Positions 57,543 through 64,000 of a stretch of 64,000 bases of DNA are shown here, in pieces. Position 1 is the first letter of the stretch. Each line of letters starts with the position of its first letter. Source of the stretch: Roseateles subflavus (GTDB taxonomy: Bacteria > Pseudomonadota > Gammaproteobacteria > Burkholderiales > Burkholderiaceae_C); the NCBI RefSeq assembly GCF_030285365.1, contig NZ_JASVDS010000007.1, positions 62,001-126,000 on the forward strand. The letters run 5' to 3'. The notes under the pieces were generated by a model. That model did not search any database. It saw nothing but the letters and a program-made list of their open reading frames with translations, and was not told where the DNA came from. The translations under genes and the position numbers were made by a program.

Positions 57543-58540
57543 GCGGTGGCGACTCCTGCCTGCGCCAGCGCCTGCTGCCAGGGCTGGAAGAACGGATCCT
57601 TGTCCGGGATGGGGCCGCGCTGCCCGCAGATGGCGGCGGCGTAGCCATTGGCCAGGTGCAGCGCGTGGGCAATGTCCAGGCCCCGCAGATGGGCGGCGAG
57701 GGTCATCGCGCTGAAGGCATCGCCTGCCCCGACGGTGTCCACGAGGGTCAGGTCTTGCTGACCCGTCCCTTCTGCCAGCACCTCGCCCCGGGCCCCGAAG
57801 CAGGCATAGCCGGCCGCGCCGCGGGTGAGGATCAGGCGCTGCACGCCGAAGCGGCGCATCAGCGCCTGGACCGCCGGCTGCAGCTGCGGCGCGGGCTGGA
57901 GCGGGTCCAGCGGGCCGCTGCCGAACCACTGGTGCACCTGCAACAGCTCCGGATCGTTCAGCTTGAGCCAGTCGGCCTGCGCCAGGCTGCCGGCCACGAG
58001 CGCCGGCTCCATGCAGCCCTCGCGCAGATTGAGATCGAGGTAGCGCAGGCAGCGCAGCCGCCGGGCGTCCTGCAGCAGCGCCTGGATGGCCGCGCGGGAG
58101 GCCGGCGCCCGCTGCGCCAGGCTGCCGAAGTAGAGCACCGCCGGAGGCCGCGCCTGCAGCAGCGCTCGGGCGGCGGCGCCGTCCAGGTGGTCCCAGGCAG
58201 CGTCCGGGTGGATGTGGAAGGCGTGCGTGCCGCCCTCCTCCACCACGGACACGCGACCCGTGGCGTGCGCCGTGTCGAACTGCAGCCCCCGCTCGTCCAG
58301 GCCGAAGCGCCGCAGGCTGGCCAGCACGAGGCGGGCGCCGGCGTCCGCCGCGCTGGCGCCGGTGCCCGGCCCCAGGTGCTGACTGACGCCGAGGCGCGAG
58401 ACCAGCGTGGCCGGCACCCCCAGCGCCGCCAGCGAGCGCGCCACGTTGAGCGGCGCGCCGCCGGCGACCGGCTGCTCGGCGAACTCGTCGACGAGCGCCT
58501 CACCGACCAGCATCACGCCCGGATGAAGGACTGCGTTCAT
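57539..58540 (-). CDS. PfkB-family fructokinase
   Basis: A 333-residue cytoplasmic ribokinase-family kinase. The N-terminal substrate motif is VAGGAPLNVARSLAALG, as in fructokinases, and the catalytic Asp274 is in DTVGAGDAFSAMTLA. It would phosphorylate the fructose freed by sucrose phosphorylase. It is 10 bases downstream of the TonB receptor gene and overlaps the permease gene by 4 bases, so it is in the middle of the sucrose operon. A copy of the dispersed 13-mer with inverted flanks lies inside the gene at 57745-57764. Confidence 0.92.
   Translation of the reverse strand: MNAVLHPGVMLVGEALVDEFAEQPVAGGAPLNVARSLAALGVPATLVSRLGVSQHLGPGTGASAADAGARLVLASLRRFGLDERGLQFDTAHATGRVSVVEEGGTHAFHIHPDAAWDHLDGAAARALLQARPPAVLYFGSLAQRAPASRAAIQALLQDARRLRCLRYLDLNLREGCMEPALVAGSLAQADWLKLNDPELLQVHQWFGSGPLDPLQPAPQLQPAVQALMRRFGVQRLILTRGAAGYACFGARGEVLAEGTGQQDLTLVDTVGAGDAFSAMTLAAHLRGLDIAHALHLANGYAAAICGQRGPIPDKDPFFQPWQQALAQAGVATA
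57745..57764. repeat. Copy of dispersed 13-mer inside the fructokinase gene
   Basis: GGGTCAGGTCTTGCTGACCC: the shared core plus an inverted TGACCC forms 6-base arms around GGTCTTGC. It codes for QQDLTL in a surface strand of the kinase, apparently without harm. Confidence 0.55.
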
Positions 58541-58550
58541 GCGGCGTCGA

Positions 58551-60851
58551 TCAGAAGTCGAACTTCAGCGTCGCGCGCAGGCTGCGGCCGTTCAGCGCAC
58601 GGGCGGCGTGGCCGTCGCCCTCGATCTCCGTGTAGGCCAGCGCATTGAACAGGTTGTTGGCCTGCAGGGACACGGTGGTCTTCGGGTTGATCTGGTAGCT
58701 CAGGAAGCCGTTGACGACCGTGTAGCCGCGCATGGTGATGGTGTTCTGGTCATCGCCATAGGACTTGCCGGAGCCCACGAGCGAGGCGCCGAACTCCAGC
58801 GGGCCCATCACGTAGCTCGGGCTCAGCTGCCACACCAGGCGGGCCTGGCGGCGCGGCGTCTTGCCCACGGTGCTGGCGTCATTGGACGCCGAGATCGTGG
58901 CATGCGTGAACGTGGCGCCCCCGCTCAGGCGCAGCTCGCCCATCGTGTAGGCCGCCTCCAGCTCCAGGCCGTTGGCCTTGTACTTGTTGGCGGTGAACTT
59001 CTGGGTGGTGACCTCGTAGTTGCTCTCGCTCGTGCGGGCGTTGAAGAGGGTGGCGAACAGGCTCAGACCGGCCCCGCGCCACTTCACGCCGGCTTCCTGC
59101 TGGTCGATCTCGTTGAGCGCGACGGGCACGGAGCCGTCCAGCGGATTGCCATACAGCAGGCGGTCGGCGCTGAAGGAGACGCCGTTGCTGGCGCGTGCGA
59201 ACAGCGAGGTGTCCTTGTCCAGCGCGTAGTTGCCGCCCAGGGAGTAGCTGGTGTGGGCGACCTTGTAGTTGATGGTCTTCTGGCTGGCGGCGTCCCAGCG
59301 CTTGTTGGCGTTGTCACCCGACAGCGTGTAGCCGCTGGCCTTCTGCTCGTCGCGGCGCAGGCTGAAGTCCAGGTTCACCGGCCCCTGCTCCCAGGTCAGC
59401 GCGGCGTAGGGCGAGGTCTGGGTGTACTCGACGTGGTAGGTGCGCGTGCAGCAGCCCCCCCAGGTCGTCCAGCCCTCGGCGATGGGCGCGGTCGACGGCT
59501 TGCCGTTGGCGTCCAGCACCTGGGCGTTGTTGCCGTCCATGCTCAGCCGGTACTGGTTCCAGAACCAGGTCTGGGCCACGGTCTGCGAGCCATAGAACAG
59601 GCCGCCGACCACATTGAACTTGCCGGCGCCGGACTGGATCGTCTTCGTGAGCTTCACGTCGTTGAACGTGTTGCCCATGTCGTCCAGCGAGGTGTTGAAC
59701 AGCGTGCCCGTGAAGCTGCCGGCGGTGCCGCTGTTGCCGGTGCCATTGCCGTTGTCGGCGGGGAACAGCGCCATGAAGCGGCCGCTGTTGCTGCTCTTGC
59801 GGAACTTCTCGTCCAGGCGCAGGCCGGCCCCGAGGTCCAGGCCGGCTTCCAGACCGATGGCGTTGCTCTTCACGTGCAGGCCGTCGCGGGTGCTGCTGGT
59901 GGTGAGACCGCCGTCCTTGTTGAAGGTGGTGTCGCGGGCGAGGCTCGGGGTGATGAAGAAGGCCTTGCGCGGATCGATGCCGGGGATCTCCTGGATCTGG
60001 CCGCCGCTGACCTTCACCGGCACGGGCATGAAGGACGGGGTCTTGTCGTCCAGCGCCTTGAGGCTCAGGCGGATGAAGCCCTGGTCGAACTGCTGGGTGA
60101 TGCTGGCCTTGATCTGGCCGCCGCTCTCGACGTTCATGCCCGTCGGCCGGCCGCCCTCGCCCACCCGCTGGTAGCCGCCCACGTGGAAGCTGGTGCCGCG
60201 GCCGAGGCTGCCGCCGTAGTCGGCATCCACGCGCCACAGGCGGTTGCCCAGACCGGCGCTGAGCCCGAGGCTGCCGCCCGACTCCTTGCCGGTCTTGCTG
60301 ATGAAGTTGATCAGGCCGCCGGGCGAGTTGCTCGCCAGCGTGGAGGCCGAGCCGCCGCGCACCACCTCCAGGCGCTCGACGTTGTAGTCGGCCCGCACGA
60401 ACTGGTCCGCGGTGCCGAAGGAGATGTCGCCGAAGAGCAGCACCGGCAGGCCGTCCTCCTGCATCTGCACGTAGCGCGAGCCGCCGGCCGACAGCGGCAC
60501 GCCGCGCACGGTGATGTTGGCGTTGCCTTCGCCGCCGGAGGATTCCGAGCGCAGGCCCGGCACCGCGCGCAGCAATTCCGCCGCGTTGGTCGCGCCGATC
60601 TTGCCCATCTGTTCCGCATCCACACTGGACACGGACAGGCTCTGCTTCATCTTGGAGACCTGGGTGGAGGTGCCGGTCAGCACGACCTGGTCCAGCTTGA
60701 GGCCATCGCTGGCAGCGGGGGCCGGGACGGCCTCCTGCGCCTGGGCTCCGGCGCCGAGGGCGGCGAGGGCCGCGCAAAGGATCTGGAGGCGGAACCCCGC
60801 CTGCGAAGCATGGCGCCAGCCGCTGGCGCGCGAAAGTGAACGGTGCTGCAT
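58551..60851 (-). CDS. TonB-dependent outer-membrane receptor (sucrose locus)
   Basis: A 766-residue outer-membrane transporter. A signal peptide (about 1-38, ending AGAQA) is followed by a TonB-box-like LDQVVLTGTS, a plug domain (ELLRAVPGLRSESSGG, GSASTLASNSPGGLINFISK) and a 22-strand barrel ending LRATLKFDF with the terminal Phe. Length and domain order are normal. It is the first gene of the sucrose run, like SuxA in the sux locus of Xanthomonas, so sucrose or a sucrose-containing oligosaccharide is the expected cargo. AGGAGACAAG precedes ATG 60851. LacI-type operators lie 137 and 228 bases upstream. Confidence 0.9.
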   Translation of the reverse strand: MQHRSLSRASGWRHASQAGFRLQILCAALAALGAGAQAQEAVPAPAASDGLKLDQVVLTGTSTQVSKMKQSLSVSSVDAEQMGKIGATNAAELLRAVPGLRSESSGGEGNANITVRGVPLSAGGSRYVQMQEDGLPVLLFGDISFGTADQFVRADYNVERLEVVRGGSASTLASNSPGGLINFISKTGKESGGSLGLSAGLGNRLWRVDADYGGSLGRGTSFHVGGYQRVGEGGRPTGMNVESGGQIKASITQQFDQGFIRLSLKALDDKTPSFMPVPVKVSGGQIQEIPGIDPRKAFFITPSLARDTTFNKDGGLTTSSTRDGLHVKSNAIGLEAGLDLGAGLRLDEKFRKSSNSGRFMALFPADNGNGTGNSGTAGSFTGTLFNTSLDDMGNTFNDVKLTKTIQSGAGKFNVVGGLFYGSQTVAQTWFWNQYRLSMDGNNAQVLDANGKPSTAPIAEGWTTWGGCCTRTYHVEYTQTSPYAALTWEQGPVNLDFSLRRDEQKASGYTLSGDNANKRWDAASQKTINYKVAHTSYSLGGNYALDKDTSLFARASNGVSFSADRLLYGNPLDGSVPVALNEIDQQEAGVKWRGAGLSLFATLFNARTSESNYEVTTQKFTANKYKANGLELEAAYTMGELRLSGGATFTHATISASNDASTVGKTPRRQARLVWQLSPSYVMGPLEFGASLVGSGKSYGDDQNTITMRGYTVVNGFLSYQINPKTTVSLQANNLFNALAYTEIEGDGHAARALNGRSLRATLKFDF

Positions 60852-60987
60852 CTTGTCTCCTGAGTGCCCGGGGGGCTGCGGCTGTGGCGCCGCTGATCAT
60901 GCGACGGTTCACCCGCCTGCGCCATATGGAGGCGTCAAGCACCAATGGGGAACCGCTGGCACTATTGTGGAGTGATGCGCCTTGTTT

Positions 60988-61001
60988 TGCAATCGATTGC
61001 A
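60988..61001. promoter_or_regulatory. LacI-family operator 1 of the sucrose locus
   Basis: TGCAATCGATTGCA is a perfect 14-bp palindrome with a central CG, the usual form of LacI/GalR operators. Its centre is about 143 bases upstream of the TonB receptor start. The regulator whose C-terminus is at the right edge of the window is the likely ligand-controlled repressor. Confidence 0.75.
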
Positions 61002-61078
61002 TCTAAGGACAAACGAGAACAATTTTGCCATTTCAATGAAGCAAACAGGCTCTCAAGCCAACACATTCGCATCACAGC

Positions 61079-61092
61079 TGCAATCCATTGCA
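61079..61092. promoter_or_regulatory. LacI-family operator 2 of the sucrose locus
   Basis: TGCAATCCATTGCA differs from operator 1 by one base in the centre. Centre-to-centre distance is 91 bases, so a tetrameric regulator could bridge both by looping; that is inference. Confidence 0.65.
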
Positions 61093-61203
61093 CTCGATAG
61101 GTCGAGCGACTGCCGATGCTGCGAACGGATCACCAGCAACCAGAGGCCGCCACGCCATGCCATGCCAACCTGCCCCTGCAGCACCAGCGTACGCGCCTCG
61201 CCC

Positions 61204-61773
61204 TTACAAGACCTGCGGGCCAGGAGCAATGTACGGAGCCGCGGCGGTGGACTGGCGTGCGCGCCGCCGGACCCAGGCCAGGGTCAGCAAGGCGCTGACC
61301 GCCAGCCAGGACGAGGCCGGCGCCGGCACCGTGGCTGGCGCCAACTGGGCCGTGAACACCAGTGAGCCCCCCCCCCTGCGCCAGCAGGAACTCGCCGGCC
61401 GTCGACATCACTGATGCCTGGCCCCAGCACATCGATGATGTCCCCGACGAGCTCATCCAGAAAGCCCAGGCCGCCAGACGTCTTGTTGACAAAGAAATCG
61501 ACCGCGTGGAGCTCCCTGCGCTGCGCCATGCCCGCTCACTCGCACCTGCAGCGACAGCAGCGGATTCACCCACACCCCGCCGCCGATGGGCGCGATGGCG
61601 TCGGTGTCGCCGACCCCGGTGAAGACAAAAGCCGCATCAGTGAAGGCCTGGCTTCCGAGGTGGCCGCTGCCAACGCCGGAAAGGCGGTAGGTGATGGGCA
61701 CGGCGGTGGCAGGCTGGGCCACGAGACAAGACGCGCCGAGCACGAGCACGCGAAGAAGAGATGACAGATTCAT
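61204..61773 (-). pseudogene. Frameshifted PEP-CTERM protein gene
   Basis: The remains of an exported PEP-CTERM protein of about 189 residues. The N-terminal frame (61773 downwards) has a signal peptide ending QPATA and VPITYRLSGVGSGHLGSQAF to SLQVRVSGHGAAQ. The next frame gives HAVDFFVNKTSGGLGFLDEL to LGPGISD, the third gives MSTAGEFLLAQGGG, and the first frame returns with SLVFTAQLAPAT and the sorting signal VPAPASSWL, a hydrophobic helix and RRR, stopping at 61206-61204. Three single-base gains thus cancel out. One is a run of ten G (61367-61376) where nine would restore the frame. Decay, phase variation or sequencing error are all possible. Confidence 0.72.
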
Positions 61774-61836
61774 GCGGCAGCCCTCATGACAATGAATCGG
61801 ACAGGCGCGAAAGCTTCGGCGCAGCCCGTGGGGGCC

Positions 61837-62934
61837 TCAGTCAGCGGCGTCGCCGCGCCGTCGTGCCACCAGGTCCAGCGCGCAAGACTTGCACCACACG
61901 TCGGCATCAAGAACCCCGGCAGGCAAGGAATGCCCCAGGGTGGTCGCTCGCCATGTCGCGGCGGCGTGGACGGGATTGACGGCCGGTTCGGCCACGCGCT
62001 TCCAGCGGCTCTCGCGCTGATCCGTGTTCAGGACATGGTCGCCCATGCGCAGCGGGCGGGCGCCGGGTGCGCTCCCCTTCGCCTCCGAGGCCGCCCCCTG
62101 CGTTTCGCCCGGCACCAGGCGCTGCACATGCAAGTCATGACCCGACCAGAACAGCTCAGGCGCCGGGGCCGCGTCAGACGGTGCAGGCGGAAGGTCGACC
62201 CAGCGGGCGGCCTTCGTCTGCGCGTGCCCAAGGACCAGGCGGTGACGCCCGGAGGCGTCCCGTGCCGTCAAGGCGAAACGCGTTCCGTCCGCGGACCAGC
62301 GAACCGGGCCGATCGCCGACAGGTCGACGGGCAGGCCGGCCAGCACGGCGTGACCATTCAGGCTCAGCACCGGCGCGCGCGTGTCCCCGCTCGTGAAGTG
62401 CGGGGCCCCTTCGACGAGGAGCACGTGCCTGCCATCCGGCGAGAAGGAGGCCCCACGGCCGTCATCCACGTATTCGGCGACCACCGCGTTGCGGCCCAGA
62501 TCAAACACCAGGCTCTCCGTGCTCGAGGGATTCAGGCTCCCGCTGGCGACCACGCGGTCGCTGCCCAGCCATTCCAGAGACTCGACGAAACGCAGGCCAC
62601 TGCGCACCTCGCCGGCAGCAAGAGGCTTGACGGGCAGGCGGGTCAGCACCCGGCCCTGCGGGTCGATCACCACCAGCCAGGCCAGGGCCGAGCCCGGGTC
62701 CGCATCGTCGATGTAGGCGATCCGGCTGCCGTCACGCGACCAGGCTGGCAGCCGGGCCCGGGACGAGGCCATGCCGAAGCAATGCAGGGCGCCGCCGTCG
62801 AGGCTCACGCAGACCTGGCCGCCGCGCACTGCGGCGATCCTCAGGCCCGACAGGGGCGACGCCGCCAATGTTCCGGCACAGAGGCTGGCTCCGGCGACAA
62901 GCGCCACGGCCATCAAGGAAAGCAGTCGATTCAT
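61837..62934 (-). CDS. Exported beta-propeller (PD40/TolB-like) protein
   Basis: A 365-residue protein with a signal peptide (about 1-25, ending GTLAA). Repeats typical of WD40-like PD40 blades follow: LPAWSRDGSRIAYIDDAD, GASFSPDGRHVLLVEG, PVRWSADGTRFALTARD. These make a propeller fold likely. No enzyme motif is seen. Its ATG overlaps the stop of the upstream Cys-rich protein gene by 4 bases, so the two are translationally coupled. A role in ligand binding or protein contact in the periplasm is a guess. Confidence 0.78.
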   Translation of the reverse strand: MNRLLSLMAVALVAGASLCAGTLAASPLSGLRIAAVRGGQVCVSLDGGALHCFGMASSRARLPAWSRDGSRIAYIDDADPGSALAWLVVIDPQGRVLTRLPVKPLAAGEVRSGLRFVESLEWLGSDRVVASGSLNPSSTESLVFDLGRNAVVAEYVDDGRGASFSPDGRHVLLVEGAPHFTSGDTRAPVLSLNGHAVLAGLPVDLSAIGPVRWSADGTRFALTARDASGRHRLVLGHAQTKAARWVDLPPAPSDAAPAPELFWSGHDLHVQRLVPGETQGAASEAKGSAPGARPLRMGDHVLNTDQRESRWKRVAEPAVNPVHAAATWRATTLGHSLPAGVLDADVWCKSCALDLVARRRGDAAD

Positions 62935-63428
62935 TTCAATGCACTCCCTGGACAGGTACTGCCTTGCGGTGTCTGGCAAGCGCCGCCCCTCCCTGCGGCT
63001 TGGCGCAGCCCGCGCATGCAGCCCGGCCCGCCGTCGACGTGGACACAGCTGCCTGCGGCCGGCCTGCAGTCCGTGGCGGAAGTGAGGGATTCGGCGAAGC
63101 CCTGGCAGTCGGCGCCGTCACCGCCATCGCGAGCAACCATCCTGAAACCGCTTGTGCCCACCAGCGTGACCGTCAGGTGGTGCGTGGCGGCGCAGTAGGG
63201 AAGCTTCATGGTGCCCGCAAGCGGGGGCGCCATGTTGGCATTTCCGCCGTAGGCATCGGACCAAAGGCCGGGGACCGTGCAGGCGGCCACCGCGGCCGAG
63301 GGCCTGCACAAGAGCCCTAGTGCCGCCAGTGACAGGGCGAGGCTGGAGGATCCTCCGGGAGCGGCCAGCGCCTTCTCGAACGACCCGGTGGACCGGCGCA
63401 TGGTGGCGCGCCAAGGACGGCAAGACAT
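62931..63428 (-). CDS. Small Cys-rich exported protein of unknown function
   Basis: A 165-residue protein with a signal peptide (about 1-48, ending SAAVA). The mature part of about 115 residues has eight Cys (ACTVPGLW, PYCAATHH, ADCQGFAE, TDCRPAAG, SCVHVDGG, GCMRGL, GACQTP, STCPGS), probably paired in four disulfides. MKLPYCAATHHLTVTL is the most structured stretch. I do not recognise the family. ATG 63428 has AGGGAG 7 bases upstream and was preferred to the longer frame. Its stop overlaps the propeller gene's ATG by 4 bases. Confidence 0.7.
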   Translation of the reverse strand: MSCRPWRATMRRSTGSFEKALAAPGGSSSLALSLAALGLLCRPSAAVAACTVPGLWSDAYGGNANMAPPLAGTMKLPYCAATHHLTVTLVGTSGFRMVARDGGDGADCQGFAESLTSATDCRPAAGSCVHVDGGPGCMRGLRQAAGRGGACQTPQGSTCPGSALK

Positions 63429-63695
63429 CGGCTGCTCCCTGATGGGGATGATCGGAGGTGCGGCGCACCGGAAGATCGACGGGCCGACGACGCCTGGCAT
63501 CAGGTGCCACCGTGCGTTGCGCCGCCCTCTAGACGCGTACTTGTGAGGTCATTCCTATCGCCCACTCCGGTCAACGGCAAGCATGCGGAATCTCCTCAAG
63601 TCTGCGGGTCTGCCCCCCCGCTCACGCCCCCGTCGAGCGAACGCCCCTGCCTCCCGGCAGGCCCGGCAGGGACCGCTGCGCGGCCCCTCGGTCGC

Positions 63696-64000
63696 TCAGC
63701 GTGCCGGCGCGCTCGCGCGCAGGCTCAGGTGCACCGGCAGCATGATGGGCGCCAGACGCTCGCCTTCCAGCATCTTCAGCAGGGCCTCGACCAGCTCGGC
63801 GCCGGCCTTGGAGACGGGCTGGTGAACGCTGGACAGCGGCGGGTCGCTGTAGGCCGCGAGGGCCATGTCGTCATAGCCGATGACGGCCACCTCGTCGGGC
63901 ACGCGGCGCCCCTGCGCACGCAGCACCTGCAGGGACTGCAGGGCCAGCAGGTCGCTGCAGGCGACCACGGCGTCGACCTCCGGGTGGGTCGCGAAGAAGT
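63696..64000 (-). CDS. LacI-family transcriptional regulator, C-terminal part (truncated by window edge)
   Basis: The last 100 or so residues of a LacI/GalR-type repressor. They come from the effector-binding, periplasmic-binding-protein-like domain: VDAVVACSDLLALQSLQVLRAQG, DEVAVIGYDDMALAAYSDPPLSSVHQP and GAELVEALLKMLEG (quoted in parts of at most 20: DAVVACSDLLALQSL, PDEVAVIGYDDMAL). The DNA-binding helix-turn-helix lies outside the window. Orientation and place suggest that it controls the sucrose operon through the two operators near 61.0 kb. Confidence 0.88.
   Translation of the reverse strand, partial: FFATHPEVDAVVACSDLLALQSLQVLRAQGRRVPDEVAVIGYDDMALAAYSDPPLSSVHQPVSKAGAELVEALLKMLEGERLAPIMLPVHLSLRASAPAR

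Larger units (their letters stand above)
60852..61203 (-). promoter_or_regulatory. Sucrose operon control region
   Basis: 352 bases without a gene. On the minus strand TTGCAA overlapping the nearer operator and CACAAT 17 bases on could form the promoter, so a bound repressor would cover the -35 element. The A/T content is visibly higher (60980-61080) than elsewhere in the window. Confidence 0.5.

Noticed and set aside
61130-61573. Open frame of 147 codons overlapping the PEP-CTERM remnant as a separate gene
   Set aside because: Its only sensible part (STAGEFLLAQGGG) continues neighbouring frames of the same broken gene.

Overview
The window is strongly GC-rich, with mostly G or C at third codon positions, and nearly all of it is coding. 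Gene content points to a betaproteobacterium of the order Burkholderiales, probably the Rubrivivax/Leptothrix/Roseateles (Pelomonas) group. The signs are a PEP-CTERM/exosortase cargo protein with a PrsT-type TPR protein, a narK1-narK2-narGHJI respiratory nitrate reductase cluster with narXL, many histidine kinases, and a sucrose phosphorylase locus. The genus is an inference. No rRNA, tRNA, insertion sequence, prophage or CRISPR array was seen.

Layout. 1-5.0 kb: end of argG, a small periplasmic SUOX-fold protein with a hybrid kinase, then murB and yajQ. 5.0-9.0 kb: prsT and a secreted PEP-CTERM protein preceded by a sigma-54-type promoter; the cargo has a lone Cys and a Gln motif resembling a thioester adhesin domain. 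9.0-20.9 kb: housekeeping and metabolic genes (isoaspartyl peptidase, two acyl-CoA dehydrogenases, P1 peptidase, rsuA, a second hybrid kinase, ribF, ileS). 21.0-24.0 kb: a cache protein and chemoreceptor pair inserted between ileS and lspA. 24.1-38.5 kb: membrane proteins, two more histidine kinases, two drug/metabolite exporters, a quinone reductase, an SDR without the usual Tyr/Lys, a nitronate monooxygenase, a CsgG-like protein, and several exported proteins of unknown role.

38.8-54.2 kb is the anaerobic nitrate respiration region. One minus-strand run reads narK1, narK2, narG, narH, narJ, narI, a cytoplasmic parvulin and a beta-carbonic anhydrase. An outer-membrane barrel gene is divergent from narK1, and narXL follows. 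Crp/Fnr-type boxes lie before narK1 and directly before narX; the narX box is placed so that the mRNA may be leaderless.

54.3-64.0 kb is a minus-strand sucrose-use locus: TonB-dependent receptor, fructokinase, MFS permease and sucrose phosphorylase, with two LacI-type operators upstream and the end of a LacI-family regulator at the right edge. The inferred flow is uptake through the outer membrane, proton-linked import, phosphorolysis to glucose-1-phosphate and fructose, and fructose phosphorylation. A frameshifted PEP-CTERM gene and a two-gene exported unit lie between the operators and the regulator.
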